In this document: positions 1 to 10,989 of the stretch, piece by piece
Numbering within the stretch: position 1 is the first letter of the stretch
Layout of the letters: the number at the start of each line of letters is the position of its first letter
Assembly (NCBI GenBank): GCA_943736015.1
Contig: OX031063.1
Coordinates: 8,289,001-8,353,000 of the forward strand
Direction of reading: 5' to 3'
Length of the DNA stretch: 64,000 nt
Origin: Tridacna crocea
Lineage: Eukaryota > Mollusca > Bivalvia > Cardiida > Cardiidae
Notes under the pieces: model-generated
Told to the model about the DNA's origin: nothing
Databases searched by the model: none
Seen by the model: the letters and a program-made list of their open reading frames with translations, nothing else
Program-made: the position numbers and the translations under genes

Positions 1-200
1 CGGCTTCGGAACTGCTATAGAATTCAAAACGTAAATCTTTACAACAAAATACTGAAACCTGATTAATTGATTTTTAACTGTGTTATATAAAAATAGGTGT
101 TTATAAAGAAATACAGTAAAATAAAGTAAAACAGAATCACCCAAAAATTACCTTCCGTTTTCAATTTTAGTCATTTAACAATAAATTAATATAGTCCAGC

Positions 201-312
201 GCCATGCTTTGTGAAAAGTGGGATGAACGCATCTGCAAAAACTATCGACACAGTTCAGACTGTGTCGAAATATTTTGCCATCGGTCAAATATCTGCATGT
301 CAAAGGACTATT
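201..312 (+). repeat. Family B hairpin element, fragment
   Basis: Partial copy of the repeat that begins CATGCTCTGTGAAAAGGGGG and carries 'catctgcaaaaa' and a short inverted repeat (here ACACAGTTCAGACTGTGT). Fuller copies lie at 55.6-56.1 kb and 58.2-58.4 kb. Confidence 0.6.
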
Positions 313-514
313 CTATTGCAAGATTGAGCTAGCTGTTGAACAAACTGGAATTTATGGTTTTATTACTATACGATGACTTTCTCGGTGCAATACACTACGG
401 ATGTTAGACCCTATTTTGCCGACGAATGACTCATAATTTTTCCATAATGGTTTGTTGCCAACAATCACCGAACCTGATATAGTTTCATCTTTTATCCATT
501 ATCTATCAATAATT

Positions 515-690
515 ACCCTGAGGAAGCGAGGTAAATATTGTGGGAAAAGGAAAAATACTGATATTCAGTATTTTCTTCTCTTCCTTCAATGTTTTCTAAC
601 TTTTCATAGACAAATCTTAACGTTTGAGCCACATATAATTTGTCTTCTGTAAATTCTTTCAGTTTTGACCAGTCCAAGATCAAAGTTTGT
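515..690 (-). repeat. TTAA palindromic MITE (subfamily A), decayed
   Basis: The central palindrome GGGAAAAGGAAAAATACTGA.. is followed by the element's left-end sequence (the 'gtcttctgtaaattctttcag' block), so the copy is in minus orientation. Both termini have decayed. Confidence 0.6.
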
Positions 691-804
691 TGCCCTGAGC
701 AGATTTAAAAGAAGTCTACCGAGATAAGAATTTTTCTCTCAAATTTAAAGACTATCGGAGCTTACAAAGAGTCTATTACCTTCATGGAACATTTTAGCCC
801 TACC

Positions 805-1068
805 AAGTTAGCTGAGTGGTTCGGGTATCTTGTTCATGACTTGGCAGTGGTCGTGGGTTTAGTGCCCGGTTAGGGCAAACTTTCTTTCCGGTGATCCTTC
901 GCGATCTCACCCCTGATGCATGTGAGAAAAGCAGTCATCGACTTGGAAGAAAGGTGTGTCAGTACTGGTGTAAAAGCCAGGAAACACATCCATAGGTGTA
1001 CTGAAGTCTTTGATACGACCTAAGCTGTTAAAATGGCGCTAAACTCCAATACAAACGAATGAATTTGA
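805..1068 (+). repeat. tRNA-derived SINE
   Basis: A tRNA-like head (TAGCTGAGTGGTT, an A-box match, and a weak B-box 'gtcgtgggtttagtgcc') leads into a body with 'cagtactggt' and a 3' tail 'ggcgctaaactcc' followed by an A-rich end. The tail is shared with copies at 9.5, 20.4 and 41.8 kb. Confidence 0.55.
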
Positions 1069-1160
1069 ACATTTTAAGAAAGTTTTAAAATTACTAAAAG
1101 TTTTCCATATCACAGCTTGAAACTCCATGTTAGGGTCATTTGGATGGTTGTCTAATCAAT

Positions 1161-1438
1161 CTAAATCAGTCTATATTTTAATTCATAATTAAACATACGC
1201 GCTGCCACTTCTGACCTCGCTCTTCCAACCACATCTATTCTTTCGATGAGAAACTCTCTTCCTAGATCTAGTTCAAACCAAGGACTACGATCCGGTGTAG
1301 TTGCTGCACAACATTTGCACGTGTCTGGTGTATTGGTACGATTCCCATCTACCGCATGTCGCAGGTCCCAGTTTTGGTCTGCAGCTGTATAAGTACTGCT
1401 CGATCTAATACCTTTGTTGAGGGAGATAAGTCTTTCAC
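1161..1438 (-). CDS. Fucolectin / F5-8 type C-like lectin domain exon (partial)
   Basis: The reverse strand encodes about 92 residues of a fucolectin-tachylectin-type jelly-roll domain. Visible family features are RSSSTYT near the start, AVDGN, a CKCC cysteine cluster, and SPWFELDLG followed by the hydrophobic strand LIERIDVVGR. A splice acceptor (..caattcag) precedes it at 1439-1440 and gives a phase-1 start, usual for an extracellular module. The reading frame ends at a stop two residues after the final NYELKY strand. No neighbouring exon was identified, so this could be the last exon of a lectin gene whose other exons lie left of the window or were missed, or an isolated remnant. The family assignment rests on pattern recognition; sugar binding is not shown. 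Confidence 0.55.
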
Positions 1439-1651
1439 CTGAATTGATAGAAATTGCCAAATATACATGAGCCATGCCCTGAAAAAAAGATGCATCTTCT
1501 AAAATATGACCAATGGCATACTGTGTAGTCCGCATAGAACATATGGCCAAAGCTTTTTTTGCTTAGTTTATATTTACTCATGTTCAAGGACCATTCAACC
1601 CCATGACTCAGTTGGTTGTTTGACAAAATGGATAGTATGGATCAATAATTG

Positions 1652-1742
1652 AGCCACGCTCTGTGAAAAGGGGGCTTAGTGCAGTCCGCGCAGGCTGACC
1701 TGGGCCGAAAGTTTTCGCCATTGGTCAATTTTGTGTATGTCA
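1652..1742 (+). repeat. Family B hairpin element, fragment
   Basis: Begins GCCACGCTCTGTGAAAAGGGGG and contains GTCCGCGCAGGCTGACCTGG; truncated on the right. Confidence 0.55.
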
Positions 1743-1759
1743 GAATTTTTATCCTGAAA

Positions 1760-2742
1760 ATATCTAGGACGAGAGTGAAAATGATGAACATCTGTTAAAA
1801 AACTAGTCACTCAGTCAAAACTTTGAAAAACCCTTCAGTACGCTCTAGAGGCTTCATTGTCTGTTCAATAGTTATGGAAGTTGGTAAGAATGGTTGCCTT
1901 GGTGATATATTGAAAGACTTCGAAAATAGGTGACATTGGGTAAAGATAGGTGAATGAGTCAATTCTTAGAAAAACCTTGCCTACTTTCTAGAAAACCACG
2001 CTTTCTGAGCAACACTTCTGAAAGGTGGTGAGAATTTTTATCTGAATGTTTGATAATGTGATAGGTGAAAGTGAGTCATGTTGGGTCAAATAATACCGCT
2101 AGGTCTTGAGGCCAAATCCTATTAAAATTTTGTGTTCTTTCCAAAGGCTACATACTCATGAGATGAAGTCAGAAGTCTTGTCTGAGTTACATCCTGGTGT
2201 AGTCTGAACTTGGTCATATCAGGGTCCGTATTCTTAAGACCATTCTTAAGAACATTCTTTGTCGTACACTTCTAGATTGTCTGACTGTGAAAGTAACAGA
2301 ACTTCTGATTGGCTAAACCATTCAGTTTAGCCGATCAGAAGTTCTGTTACTTTCATATTGACTAAATTCTAAAGAATAAAACCGAAATGTTCTTAAGAAT
2401 GGTTGGTCAATATGGACCCAGGTCAAAAACAGGTCACATGGTTATATTATGGTCAAATCCTGGTTTTCACCCAAGAAACCGAATTTTCGGTTCAATACCT
2501 ATGAATGTTTATAAGAATATATTTTCATGAAAGTTGGTTAGTATGTTTGTCTGAATAATATCTACAACCATTTTGGAAACTGGAAATGTTAGGTCTAAAA
2601 GAAAGTCACTGAGACAAATTCGCCACATTCCAAGACTGGTGAAAGTTTGTTAGAATTTAAACAGAAATACGTCTGAAGATATTGTAAATGGGTCATGTTT
2701 GATCAAAAGGTTCAGGGGAGCGACTTATTGGTCCTCTTAATA
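1760..2742 (+). repeat. Tandem 'ggtcatgttgggtcaaa' bivalve repeat, 5'-truncated and interrupted
   Basis: Diverged units of about 150 bp carry the blocks 'ctagaggc', 'tgaaagttggt', 'gaatgtttgtctga' and 'gggtcatgttgggtcaa'. It ends with the same 3' terminus (..gagcgact..tggtcctctt) as the longer copy at 56.3-57.4 kb. A separate inverted-repeat element interrupts it at 2222-2413. Confidence 0.65.
2222..2413. mobile_element. Palindromic MITE, family D
   Basis: Ends read GGGTCCGTATTCTTAAGACC and its imperfect reverse complement. The centre is the inverted repeat AACAGAACTTCTGATTGGCT / AGCCGATCAGAAGTTCTGTT. It is inserted in a tandem repeat. Related, more diverged copies lie at 13.9 and 16.6 kb. 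Confidence 0.65.
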
Positions 2743-2804
2743 TATTATAGGCTTGCCCAAACCAGCGAACAGTATAGATCCAGGATTATACTGCAGGTAC
2801 TGTG

Positions 2805-3175
2805 CAGTCTGATGGACAGACAGACACGCACAGACAGACAGACACACACAGACAGACAGAAAGAATAGAAAGAAAAAACGGCAATAAAAAGGGAAGGTAA
2901 GACAGAGAAAGACAGACAGACACAGAGACAGAGTGAGAGAGAGAAGAAAAATAATAAAAGAACGAAGAAAATGAGGAAAAAAAGAAATGAAAAAGACAAA
3001 CAGACAAAGAAAGAGACAAAAAGAGGCAGGCAGACAAAGTAAGAGACAAAGCGAGGCAGATAGACAGAGAAAGACAGAAAAAACTTAAAATTAAAATAAA
3101 GAAAAAAAAATCAAAGAACGAAAAAGAGAGATATAGACGGACACAGAAAGAAAGAAAGAAAGAAAGAAAGAAGTT
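2805..3175. repeat. Purine-rich simple repeat (GACA/GAAA)n
   Basis: Low-complexity tract of GACAGACA, GAGAGA and GAAAGAAA runs. Long open frames on the reverse strand here are only a result of the composition. Confidence 0.9.
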
Positions 3176-3689
3176 TAGCCTACCGGTCACTATCTGAATT
3201 CAGACTTAGACAAAGATGAAGTTTAGAGTGCCTGGTAAATACAGCCAGGAATTTTACTGATTCTTGCCTACTTACAAACAACAGCCTTCCAAATAATCAG
3301 TATTATCAAAAACCTCAGTATTAGTGACATTGCTGTTACAGCGATCTGTATATCCTGAAAGTAGACATTTTTTGTTATTAACCAGTTTTCTTCCTTGTTT
3401 ATTCGTATAATTATTACAATTATAATCATATTATTAGAATAATATTGTTATTATAATAATCATATTTATCACAATTGAGCGCTTATTTACGGCGCTCTCC
3501 AAATAACTTCCAGACAAATTACGGAAAAAGTTCACTTATTCATATTCTTCCATATTTTTACGAATCTAAAACTTGGAGTCTAATGGGTCATGTCACGAAG
3601 CCACTCGAAAGACAGACAATCGAATCCGGGACCACGGGTTGCCTGTCAACAACACCCATATGATATACGATTAATCAATTCATGTGGGG
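3176..3689. other. No gene seen
   Basis: AT-rich spacer with an alternating AT stretch at 3400-3470. No coding signal or recognised repeat was found. Confidence 0.5.
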
Positions 3690-3808
3690 AAAAAAAATGT
3701 CCAGTAGCCAACGAAGAACATTGTGAGAAGCACTAGTAAAGGAAGCTGCTGGAATGCATTGGTCGCCGAGATATAACTGAAATAATGCTGAGAACAGCTA
3801 AACACCAT
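3690..3808 (+). repeat. SINE 3' tail
   Basis: Contains 'gcactagtaaagg..ggaa' and 'gatataactgaaataatgct' followed by 'gctaaacaccat'. This is the tail shared with the tRNA-derived SINEs at 9.5, 20.4 and 41.8 kb. The tRNA-like head is not recognisable. Confidence 0.45.
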
Positions 3809-4955
3809 AAAAATATTGTTCAAAAACATGTATAGGATAATGTAGGGTTAATTCACGTTTTTGAGGTCGCTTACATTGGCAGAGACCTGGAAAATGGTTT
3901 AACGCCGGAATGCAAAGCATGAGGGTGGTAAAGTATTTTGAAGGCCTCTGCGAATGTTGACGACAAAAAATTAAATTAATGCAATTATTGCATATTTCCA
4001 TAGAAATGCAAATAAATAAATTTGAAATGGGCGGAACCTAAACGGGTCAGTACCGGAAGTTGGCGAAGAAGTTTTGGTTACGAGCAGTGAAGAGCTGTTA
4101 TTTTTATATGCCAGTTTTGATTCTCTCTGTGTAATTTCATTTCTAATGATATTTGATACAATGTAAACTTTTGTGAGATAAACTTTCACAGGTTTAGAAG
4201 ATCACAACTAGAAAAAATAGGTGAATTTGAATCTCTGTAATTGAAAGACGTCAAAGGGATATATCGAGCGAAGGAAATGTTGATCATGTTAAATAGTGAG
4301 CTGGATGTAGCTGGCGTAAAGTACACTTCACGAGTAATTTTGTTTTTTGTTCAGATCACGATTAGACTGTGCAAAATCTTGTTTGTGGTGTACTAATATC
4401 ATCAAAGACAAGGCATAAAAAGATCTTATACGGGCGAAAGATCGCCTATAGGTTATATGTAGAAGGTACATCTCAATCCTGAAGGGCAATTTTTCGGCCA
4501 TTTTGAATTTCTCCGCAAGGAGAAAAAGTTGGACTGTACTTCAACTTCCTTGCCAACAAGAAGATTCAGTTAATACAAGATGAGTTCAACACAGTCTGAC
4601 TAAATCCACAAAATTAGATTCAAATTAATTTTTCTTAAAATCTAAACAATTTCGCTTTTGTTCGCGAATTATTAAAAGAAAACTTGAAAAAAATATATTG
4701 ATACAGGAAGTTTTCTTAAATATCCTCGCTCATTCCTATATACTCTTTTACCCGTTGTGCACATGGTAAATGAATAACTAACTTAGTCCGAGCGATGATT
4801 CAGTGATAAAAGGTAGTAAATACTGTTGAATTTGAGAAAGTTGACCGGGGCTAGATAGTTGGTTACTACACGTAAGGGATTGGATAGAAAATGTTTTCTC
4901 TGTTTTCTCTTAGTATGTCAAACTGCAGTTCTGATGATATGTATGCAAATTGTGC
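3809..4955. other. No gene seen
   Basis: Spacer without a recognisable coding region, RNA gene or repeat on either strand. Confidence 0.5.
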
Positions 4956-5160
4956 CTTAACCCTTTCGGCCATATATGCGGAAATTAGAACTCTTGCGGA
5001 AGGCGTAGATCAGGATCAGACTGAACAGAAAGTGCAGTCTGATGTTTAATCCATACCATTTGCTTGTTTTAATCAAGTCAGCACGTTAAAACGTTTTGTT
5101 GACTTTTTTTCTCCAAACGTCAAAAAAGTAGAATTATTTATTTGGCACTGAAAGAGTTTA
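4956..5160 (+). repeat. Family E hairpin MITE
   Basis: Begins TTAACCCTTTCGGCC. It contains the hairpin TAGATCAGGATCAGACTG.. / ..CAGTCTGATGTTTAATC and ends near 'gcactgaaagagttta'. The TTAACCCTTT end resembles the larger TTAA MITE superfamily. Confidence 0.55.
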
Positions 5161-5376
5161 TAAACTCTTTCGAAGAAGATCCATGGTTTATGGATGAATT
5201 GTTTTTCTACCCTTGAAAGTATTGTGAAGAATGCAGAATAGTCAAAACTTTAGCAATCTTCCTTCCCAAAAGGTTTCTTTTGTAGAATGTTTAACAATTG
5301 TACTCTACAAGAAACTCTTTGCAGACATTAACTATCAAGAACATAAATTCTGGCCCCTTTTCTTCCCTTCAAAGAG

Positions 5377-5860
5377 AAGAGAATACAGATCTTTCGATGG
5401 TTAGAAGACAAAACTTTTTCCATATGTTTCCTGAAAGAAGCTCGTGTTGCATACCCATTAAATAAACAGTGAAAAAAATAATAGAATGGGATTTTTTTCC
5501 CGCGAGACCAAAACCAACAAAGAAGGCATATCCATTTAAGTAAATGAAAAGTTGAATGTTAATATTAGAGAATGTAAGGAAATCATTATAGGACGTTTGT
5601 TTGGTGACAATGGACATAACTATCCAGGAAAAAGAATTTGTAATAAGAGATATTTATGGACCAAATTATGATAATGATAATGTCATTTTTGAAAAACTTA
5701 ATGAAATAATTGACATGGATAATAAAACTATTATTGGAGGAGACTTTAACACAGTTTTAAAGACGAATATCGATAAGAGAAATGGTGGGGACGATACAAA
5801 TATAAAATGCAGAAATAAAATAAATAATTTTTTTGAAGATCATAACCTCATAGACATTTG
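5377..5860 (+). pseudogene. LINE apurinic endonuclease domain remnant
   Basis: The upstream part, in other frames, reads IFRWLEDKTFSICFLKEARV and FFSRETKTNKEGISI. These match the LxxxxxDIxxLQETH and ..SRGVAIL zones of LINE endonucleases, with the QETH motif eroded. The continuous part from 5601 has RDIYGPN, then IIGGDFNTV about 30 residues later, then FFEDHNLIDI. Stops at about 5490 and at 5859 break the frame. Confidence 0.75.
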
Positions 5861-6245
5861 AGTTAAACAAGACAATATACTTGGCATTCAAATACAAAAC
5901 CAACAATATTTAGTAGGCTTGATTATTGTTTGACTTTGATTATTTGAATAATGTTGTGAAAGGTTGTAAAATAAAACCATGATACAAATCGGATCATTCC
6001 ATTGTTTTTTAGATATTAATTTAATTAATAATTTACAAAATAAAGGATTGTATTAATGAAAAAGTACAGAATAATAATTGTAACCCAAACACATTATGGG
6101 AAGTTATGAAAGGTAATTTCAGAAATTAATCAATCAAATATTCTACACAAAGGAAAAAAACATACAACAGATCGGGAAACCTTTTTACTTAAAGAAATCG
6201 AAAAAGTTGAAAACATTATAAATACAACTTCAGATAATTTAGAAT

Positions 6246-7306
6246 TTGAAATTGAAAATTTTAACTGATAATGTTGAAGTCACTAATACAAAAGATATAA
6301 TAGAAGAACAAAAGAGATTTTATAATAATTTATATAAAAAACAAAACATATCTGCTCTAAACACTGACAGTTCTATTCTTGATTTTGAATCAAAACCATT
6401 GACAGAATATGAAAAAAATATTTGTGAAGATATATTAACTGAATATGAATGTAAAGAGGCCTTATTTTCTATGAAAATTACAAAAGCCCGGAATCTGATG
6501 GATTGACTGTAGAATTTTATAAAGCATTTTGGGGCTATTTAAGTACTCACTTCATTAACTCGATGAATTATTCTTTCAAAACAAGGCTCTTTAACGGCAA
6601 TGCAAAAGCAAGGTTTAATAACCTAATTCCAAAAGAGGGAAAAGAACTGGATACACTTTCGAACTGACGGTCAATAGCTTTGTTAAATACTGATTATAAG
6701 ATTGCAACAAAACCAATAGCAAACAGAACTAAAATATAATATTTTCAATTATATATTCTTAAAAAACAGGCTTTATCCAAGATAGATACATGCACATCGG
6801 AGAAAATATACGAATATATTGAATACCTCAACAAAGTAAATGAAGCAGGGCCTATATTCTTTGCCAATTTTGAAAAAGCATATGATAGTATAGACCATGA
6901 CTTTATGTACAAATGCCTCGAAATATTAAATTTTTGGTGAAGATCTTATAGAATGGGTTAAATTGTTTTTTAAATATATAAACGGTACAATTATAAATAA
7001 TGGTAATATGTTGGAAAGTTTTTTTTAAATGAACGTGGAGTGCACCAAGGCTGTCCACTATCATGTTCATTATTCATATGTTGTTTGGAAATACTGGCAA
7101 GTAACATTAAAAAGAACAAAGATATCAAGGGAATTAACGCGGAAAATAACGAAATAAAGCAAACTATATTTGCTGACAATGCTTTATTTCTTACGGACGG
7201 ATCAAAAAATTCTTTTGCATCATTAATCTACGTTTTAACAGAGTTTGGTAAAATTTTAGGATTTAAACTTAATTACAAAGAAATCAACTATTCTAAGAGT
7301 TGGTAG
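6246..7306 (+). pseudogene. LINE reverse transcriptase remnant
   Basis: The N-terminal linker (EEQKRFYNNLY) is followed, after a frameshift near 6490, by KSPGSDGLTVEFYKAFW and LIPKEGKELDTLSN*RSIALLNTDYKI, in which a stop replaces the usual Trp of NWRPI. Next come FANFEKAYDSID, HQGCPLSCSLFICCLE and IFADNALFL. The catalytic aspartate pair is reduced to D-N. The final part, FGKILGFKLNYKE, matches the FG..SGLKLN..K block. Confidence 0.8.
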
Positions 7307-7316
7307 CCTAAAGGAT

Positions 7317-8480
7317 ATGCAATTACAATGCTGCAAATGTAAACGATTCGTCTGGACATCAGATTCAGCAAAAACGTCAAGAATTACCTTATCAAACTAT
7401 GCAGATGTCATCATAGAGAAAAATATTCTTCCAAAAGTTCAAGAATTTAAAATCGTTTTAAAGCAGTGGCAACATAGAAAACTTACACTATTGGGAAAAG
7501 TTATAGTGACTGTTATAAAGATTTTTGCACTACCCAAGATCATCTACCCCCTTAAAGTATTACAAAATCCATCAGAAAACATATTAGTATTGCATGATAT
7601 AAATAAGAGTATTTTTCACTTCTTATGGGAAAGTAAACCGGACAAACTAAAACGATCAGTAGTAACACTTTCAGTTGAAAATGGTGGAATAGCAGTTCCA
7701 GATATAAATGCACTAAATGAGTCACTGAAAGCAAATTGGATTTAAAGATATTTGGATGAAAATAAAGGACAATTGAAAATATTTTTGTCTAAATCACATA
7801 ATCATTTTGGGGGTAAACTGATTTCTGAATGTAACATAAAGGAAACGGATATTAAGAAGAACTGCTCCAACCATGTGTTTTTTTTTTTTTTTTCTTTTAC
7901 AGATGTGTTAAAAGCATGGACTAGAATTAAAATCAATACAATTAACAATAACGTTAAGAAAGAAATAATTTGGAATGATTATGTTTGATTTTCGAAGAAA
8001 AACCTTTTATAACTTTGAAACATTCGAAATCTTTATGACTTAACACGGAAGACTTTTTGAAATATTACAACTTATTTGGAAGCATACCTATTAGAATGAA
8101 AAATGAAATAAAACAGCAACAACTGGTAAGCAATTGCTTGAATTAAGGGAATAAACAAAGCAAACAAATTATTACATAAAATCCAAAATCCGAAGAAAAG
8201 TGAGAAAAATTAATTGGACAGAAAGTTAACTGCATACACAATACCTTATGAAACAACGATAGATATAACCTTAAGATGTTTCCAATACAAACTTTTGACA
8301 CAAATCCCCCAAAAAACAAAATGCTCTTCAGACAAAAGATTGAACCTTCCAATTTATGTGATTTTTGTGCAAGTAATGTGCAAACTATAGAACATTTACT
8401 TTGGGAGTGTGTGCATGCTCAAACAATTTGGAATAGTGTTACTAACTTCCTTACAAGTAAACGCATAAAGATGAAGAAAC
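7317..8480 (+). pseudogene. LINE ORF2 C-terminal region remnant
   Basis: Contains QWQHRKLTLLGKVIV and ENGGIAVPDI, typical of the post-RT region of LINE polyproteins, then LKAWTRIKIN. A Cys/His knuckle CDFC-x8-EHLLWEC lies near 8360-8410. A poly-T stretch at 7878-7892 and stops at 7745 and 7988 interrupt it. Confidence 0.75.
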
Positions 8481-8489
8481 ACTATGATG

Positions 8490-8811
8490 GGCCTCTGCCT
8501 TATTCATGACAATGCAGCTGCTCACAAGTCTGCAATTGTACAGAATTTCCTAGATACGAAAAAGGTGGTACAGCTTCCCCATCCATCCTAGTCTCTCGAC
8601 CTTAGCCCATGTGACTTTTTTCTCTTTCCTTTATTGATGAAAACTCTCCTTGGATGTCCATATGGCTCTAAAAGTGCCTTGGGAAGTGCCATTTTTCAGT
8701 GTCTGATGGGTATTCACAGAAAAGTCTACTTTTACAACCTTCACAGACTGGATTTCCAGACTTGAAGATGTATTTCTATCAAGGCAGAATCTTTTGAAGG
8801 CATGAAATGAA
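8490..8811 (+). pseudogene. Mariner-family transposase C-terminal fragment
   Basis: The frame from 8490 reads HDNAAAHKSAIVQNFL, then, after one internal stop, SLDLSPCDFFLFPLL, and near the end AESFEGMK. These are the second and third catalytic aspartates of a Tc1/mariner DDE transposase. Thirty-four residues lie between D of HDN and D of CDF, the D34D spacing of true mariners. There are two stops, and no N-terminal half or terminal repeat is visible. The fragment abuts the LINE remnant with no gap. Confidence 0.8.
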
Positions 8812-8884
8812 CGGAATACATGTATAATACATTTAACATAATGGTCTCATAGACACCAAGTGACAGAATTACCTAATTAAACGA

Positions 8885-9040
8885 CCCTCGTACACCAGTA
8901 ATCGCGCTAGAATTGTGAACCTGTGCAATGTCCCAAAGTTGACATCCGGCTTCCCGTATTGAACACAGGACCTTTTGGTTCCGAGGCCGACGCTGTACCT
9001 CACATGAACGGACACAACACCAGACTTTCTAGATATGAAT
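8885..9040 (-). repeat. tRNA-derived SINE fragment
   Basis: The reverse strand contains 'aggtacagcgtcggcctcgg' (A-box region) and 'ggtcctgtgttcaatac' (B-box-like), laid out as in tRNA-derived SINE heads. Bases are too diverged for a functional tRNA. Confidence 0.45.
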
Positions 9041-9254
9041 ATTGCAGTAATAATTATCATTTATCACCGGAAAGAATAATGAAATATTAAACAATACTCA
9101 CTGTAACAATTTCGCATCCCTAATATATCTGATTAAGACTATCTTTCACTTTTAGTTTATATTGTCTTTTGACTCTTGACAAGAAGACAACATTTCACAC
9201 TCATGTATTTCAAAACATGTGTATTTAAGAAATTAAGCTTGGCTCTTATCATGA

Positions 9255-9388
9255 GAACTGTATATGACATTGTAAGAAAACACTGTTGGAAAAGAAGAAA
9301 ATGCTGGTAACCAGCATTTTCTCCTTTTCTAACAGTGGTTTTTAGGAGGACCTTCGCGTCATCCTCAGGAAAACAGAGGATTATTTGG
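9255..9388 (+). repeat. TTAA palindromic MITE (subfamily A), left-truncated
   Basis: Centre GAAAATGCTGGTAACCAGCATTTTC, then the right-end block ending 'ggtacagggtta'. The left end is missing. Confidence 0.7.
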
Positions 9389-9507
9389 TACAGGGTTAGA
9401 TTTAACTTCCGGATTGCAGGTCAAGTGGTCGGATGTGAAATAATTGCTTTCTCGAAGTTAATCATCGGAATCTGTATAAACATATTCAGAGTTGTCCATA
9501 TTCAAAA

Positions 9508-9537
9508 TATTGATTGATTGATTGATTGATTGATTAG
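9508..9537. repeat. (GATT)n microsatellite
   Basis: Seven GATT units. On the reverse strand they form the AATC tail of the adjoining SINE. Confidence 0.9.
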
Positions 9538-9775
9538 TAGTATGTTGTTTAACGCTGTTTGCAATATTATTTCAGTTATATCGCGACGGCCAGTGCACTT
9601 ATCCATGCTTTCCTGGAGTTTCTTTACCAGTGCTTCACTCAATAATCTTTCCAAAGCACTGGCTGCATTCCCACATAGCCATTTTCGAAACAATAGTCAG
9701 CGGTGGGAGGGGAATGAATCCTGTCGCAATGACTATCATCAATCCTCGGAAAGAAATTGGCCGAACTAGGGATCG
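9538..9775 (-). repeat. tRNA-derived SINE
   Basis: Read on the reverse strand, a tRNA-like head (gggctcgatccctag..) is followed by 'cactggtaaagaaactcc', 'gatataactgaaataat' and the tail 'cagcgttaaacaac' with (AATC)n. Same family as 20.4 and 29.7 kb. Confidence 0.6.
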
Positions 9776-9782
9776 AGCCCTC

Positions 9783-10618
9783 GACCCCTTGTTCTCCGAA
9801 AAAACAAATATTCTATTTATCTTATGCTTTTATCCCTTTCTGGGAGGAGCTTTGTCAAAATTCACTGCAGTTCTTTTCCCTTATTCCCCGTGGCGTACCC
9901 CTCCCGCATAGCAACGTTACGTCAAGCGCGAGAAATGTAAGGTATATGACGTCATATTTCCCATCTGGTTGTTAGGCACGCGCAATTTACCTAGCCAACA
10001 AGAACGTGAAAATCGGTATTTTCACTTGTGGTACCAGTGGTAAGATCAAAAAATATTTTCACTGTTATTTCTCGATATCCTACGGGAAATTATGAAATAA
10101 ATAGAGGATATTTGTTTTTTTCGGTGAAAGATCGAAATTTATTTCATCGAGTGGACACAATCGGTAATATTTTCACGAGTGGCGAAGCCACGAGTGAAAA
10201 TATTACCGATGGTGTTCACGAGATGAAATAAATTTCGATCTTTCACCGAAAAAAACAAATATTGTATTTATCATATGCTTTTATCCCTTTCTGAGAGGAG
10301 CTTTGTCAAAATTCAATCCTTTCGTAAAGATAATCGTCATTATTTCATGCTTTCCGGTAGATATCGAGAAAGAGCAATGAAAATATTTATCGATCTTAAA
10401 CTGGTACCACCAGTGAAAATACCGATTTTCACGTTCTTGTTGCCTTGGTAAATTGCGCGTGCCTAACAACCAGTTGAGAAATATGACGTCATATATCTTA
10501 CATTTCTCGCGCTTGACGTAACGTTGTTATGCGGGAGGGGTATGCCACGGGGAATAAGGGAAAAGAATTGTACTGAATTTTGACAAAGCTCCTCCCAGAA
10601 AGGGGAGTTCGCGAGATG
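9783..10618. mobile_element. Large fold-back element cluster, family F
   Basis: A long imperfect palindrome. The left arm carries, in order, 'ctttctgggaggagctttgt', 'cccctcccgcatagcaacg', 'gcgcgagaaatgtaagg', TGACGTCA, 'aagaacgtgaaaatcggta' and a GGTACCA core. The right arm repeats them in reverse order. A second hairpin (ACGAGTG-GCGAAGC-CACGAGTG, about 10140-10230) sits between the arms. No coding capacity was seen. Single-arm copies lie at 10.63, 19.58 and 28.19 kb. Confidence 0.75.
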
Positions 10619-10629
10619 AAATAAATTTA

Positions 10630-10965
10630 AATCATTCACCGAAAAAAAAAAAAAACCATCAGATATTCTATTTATTTCATGCTTTTAACCCTTTCTGGGA
10701 GGAGTTTTATCAAAATCCAGCACAGTTCTTTTCCGTTATTCCATGTGGCATACCCCTCCCGCATAGCAACGCATTACAATTTTACGTCATGAGCGAGAAA
10801 TCCAAGATAAATGACGTCACATTTCCCATCTGGTTGTCAGGCACGCACAATTTACCTAGGCGACAAGAACGTGAAAATTGGTATTTTCACTGGTGATACC
10901 AGTGTAAGATCGAAAAATATTTTCACTGTTATTTCTTGATATCCTATCTGAAGGCATGAAATAAA
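10630..10965 (+). mobile_element. Family F element, third tandem arm
   Basis: Another diverged arm in the same orientation as the left arm of the preceding palindrome. It has a 'cccctcccgcatagcaacg' block, TGACGTCA at 10811 and the 'gtgaaaattggtattttcac' block. Confidence 0.7.
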
Positions 10966-10989
10966 GTGTTTTATTTTTCAGTTACTATT

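Larger units (their letters stand above)
5377..8488 (+). mobile_element. Degenerate non-LTR retrotransposon (LINE; L1/Tx1-like)
   Basis: A broken ORF2-type polyprotein can be followed in order across several frames: endonuclease, reverse transcriptase, and a C-terminal region with a CCHC-like knuckle. The endonuclease shows IYGPN and IIGGDFN; the transcriptase shows KSPGSDG, LIPKEGK and HQGCPLS. The knuckle has CDFC..EHLLWEC spacing. At least four frameshifts and several stops separate these blocks, so the copy is dead. The RT YADD/FADD box reads FADN. No ORF1, 5' UTR or poly-A tail was found, and the 3' end runs directly into a mariner fragment. The clade call (L1/Tx1-like) is tentative, based on RT style and the C-terminal knuckle. 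Confidence 0.85.

Noticed and set aside
2745-3190. Long reverse-strand ORFs rich in Ser, Leu, Phe and Cys
   Set aside because: They are translations of a GACA/GAAA simple repeat.
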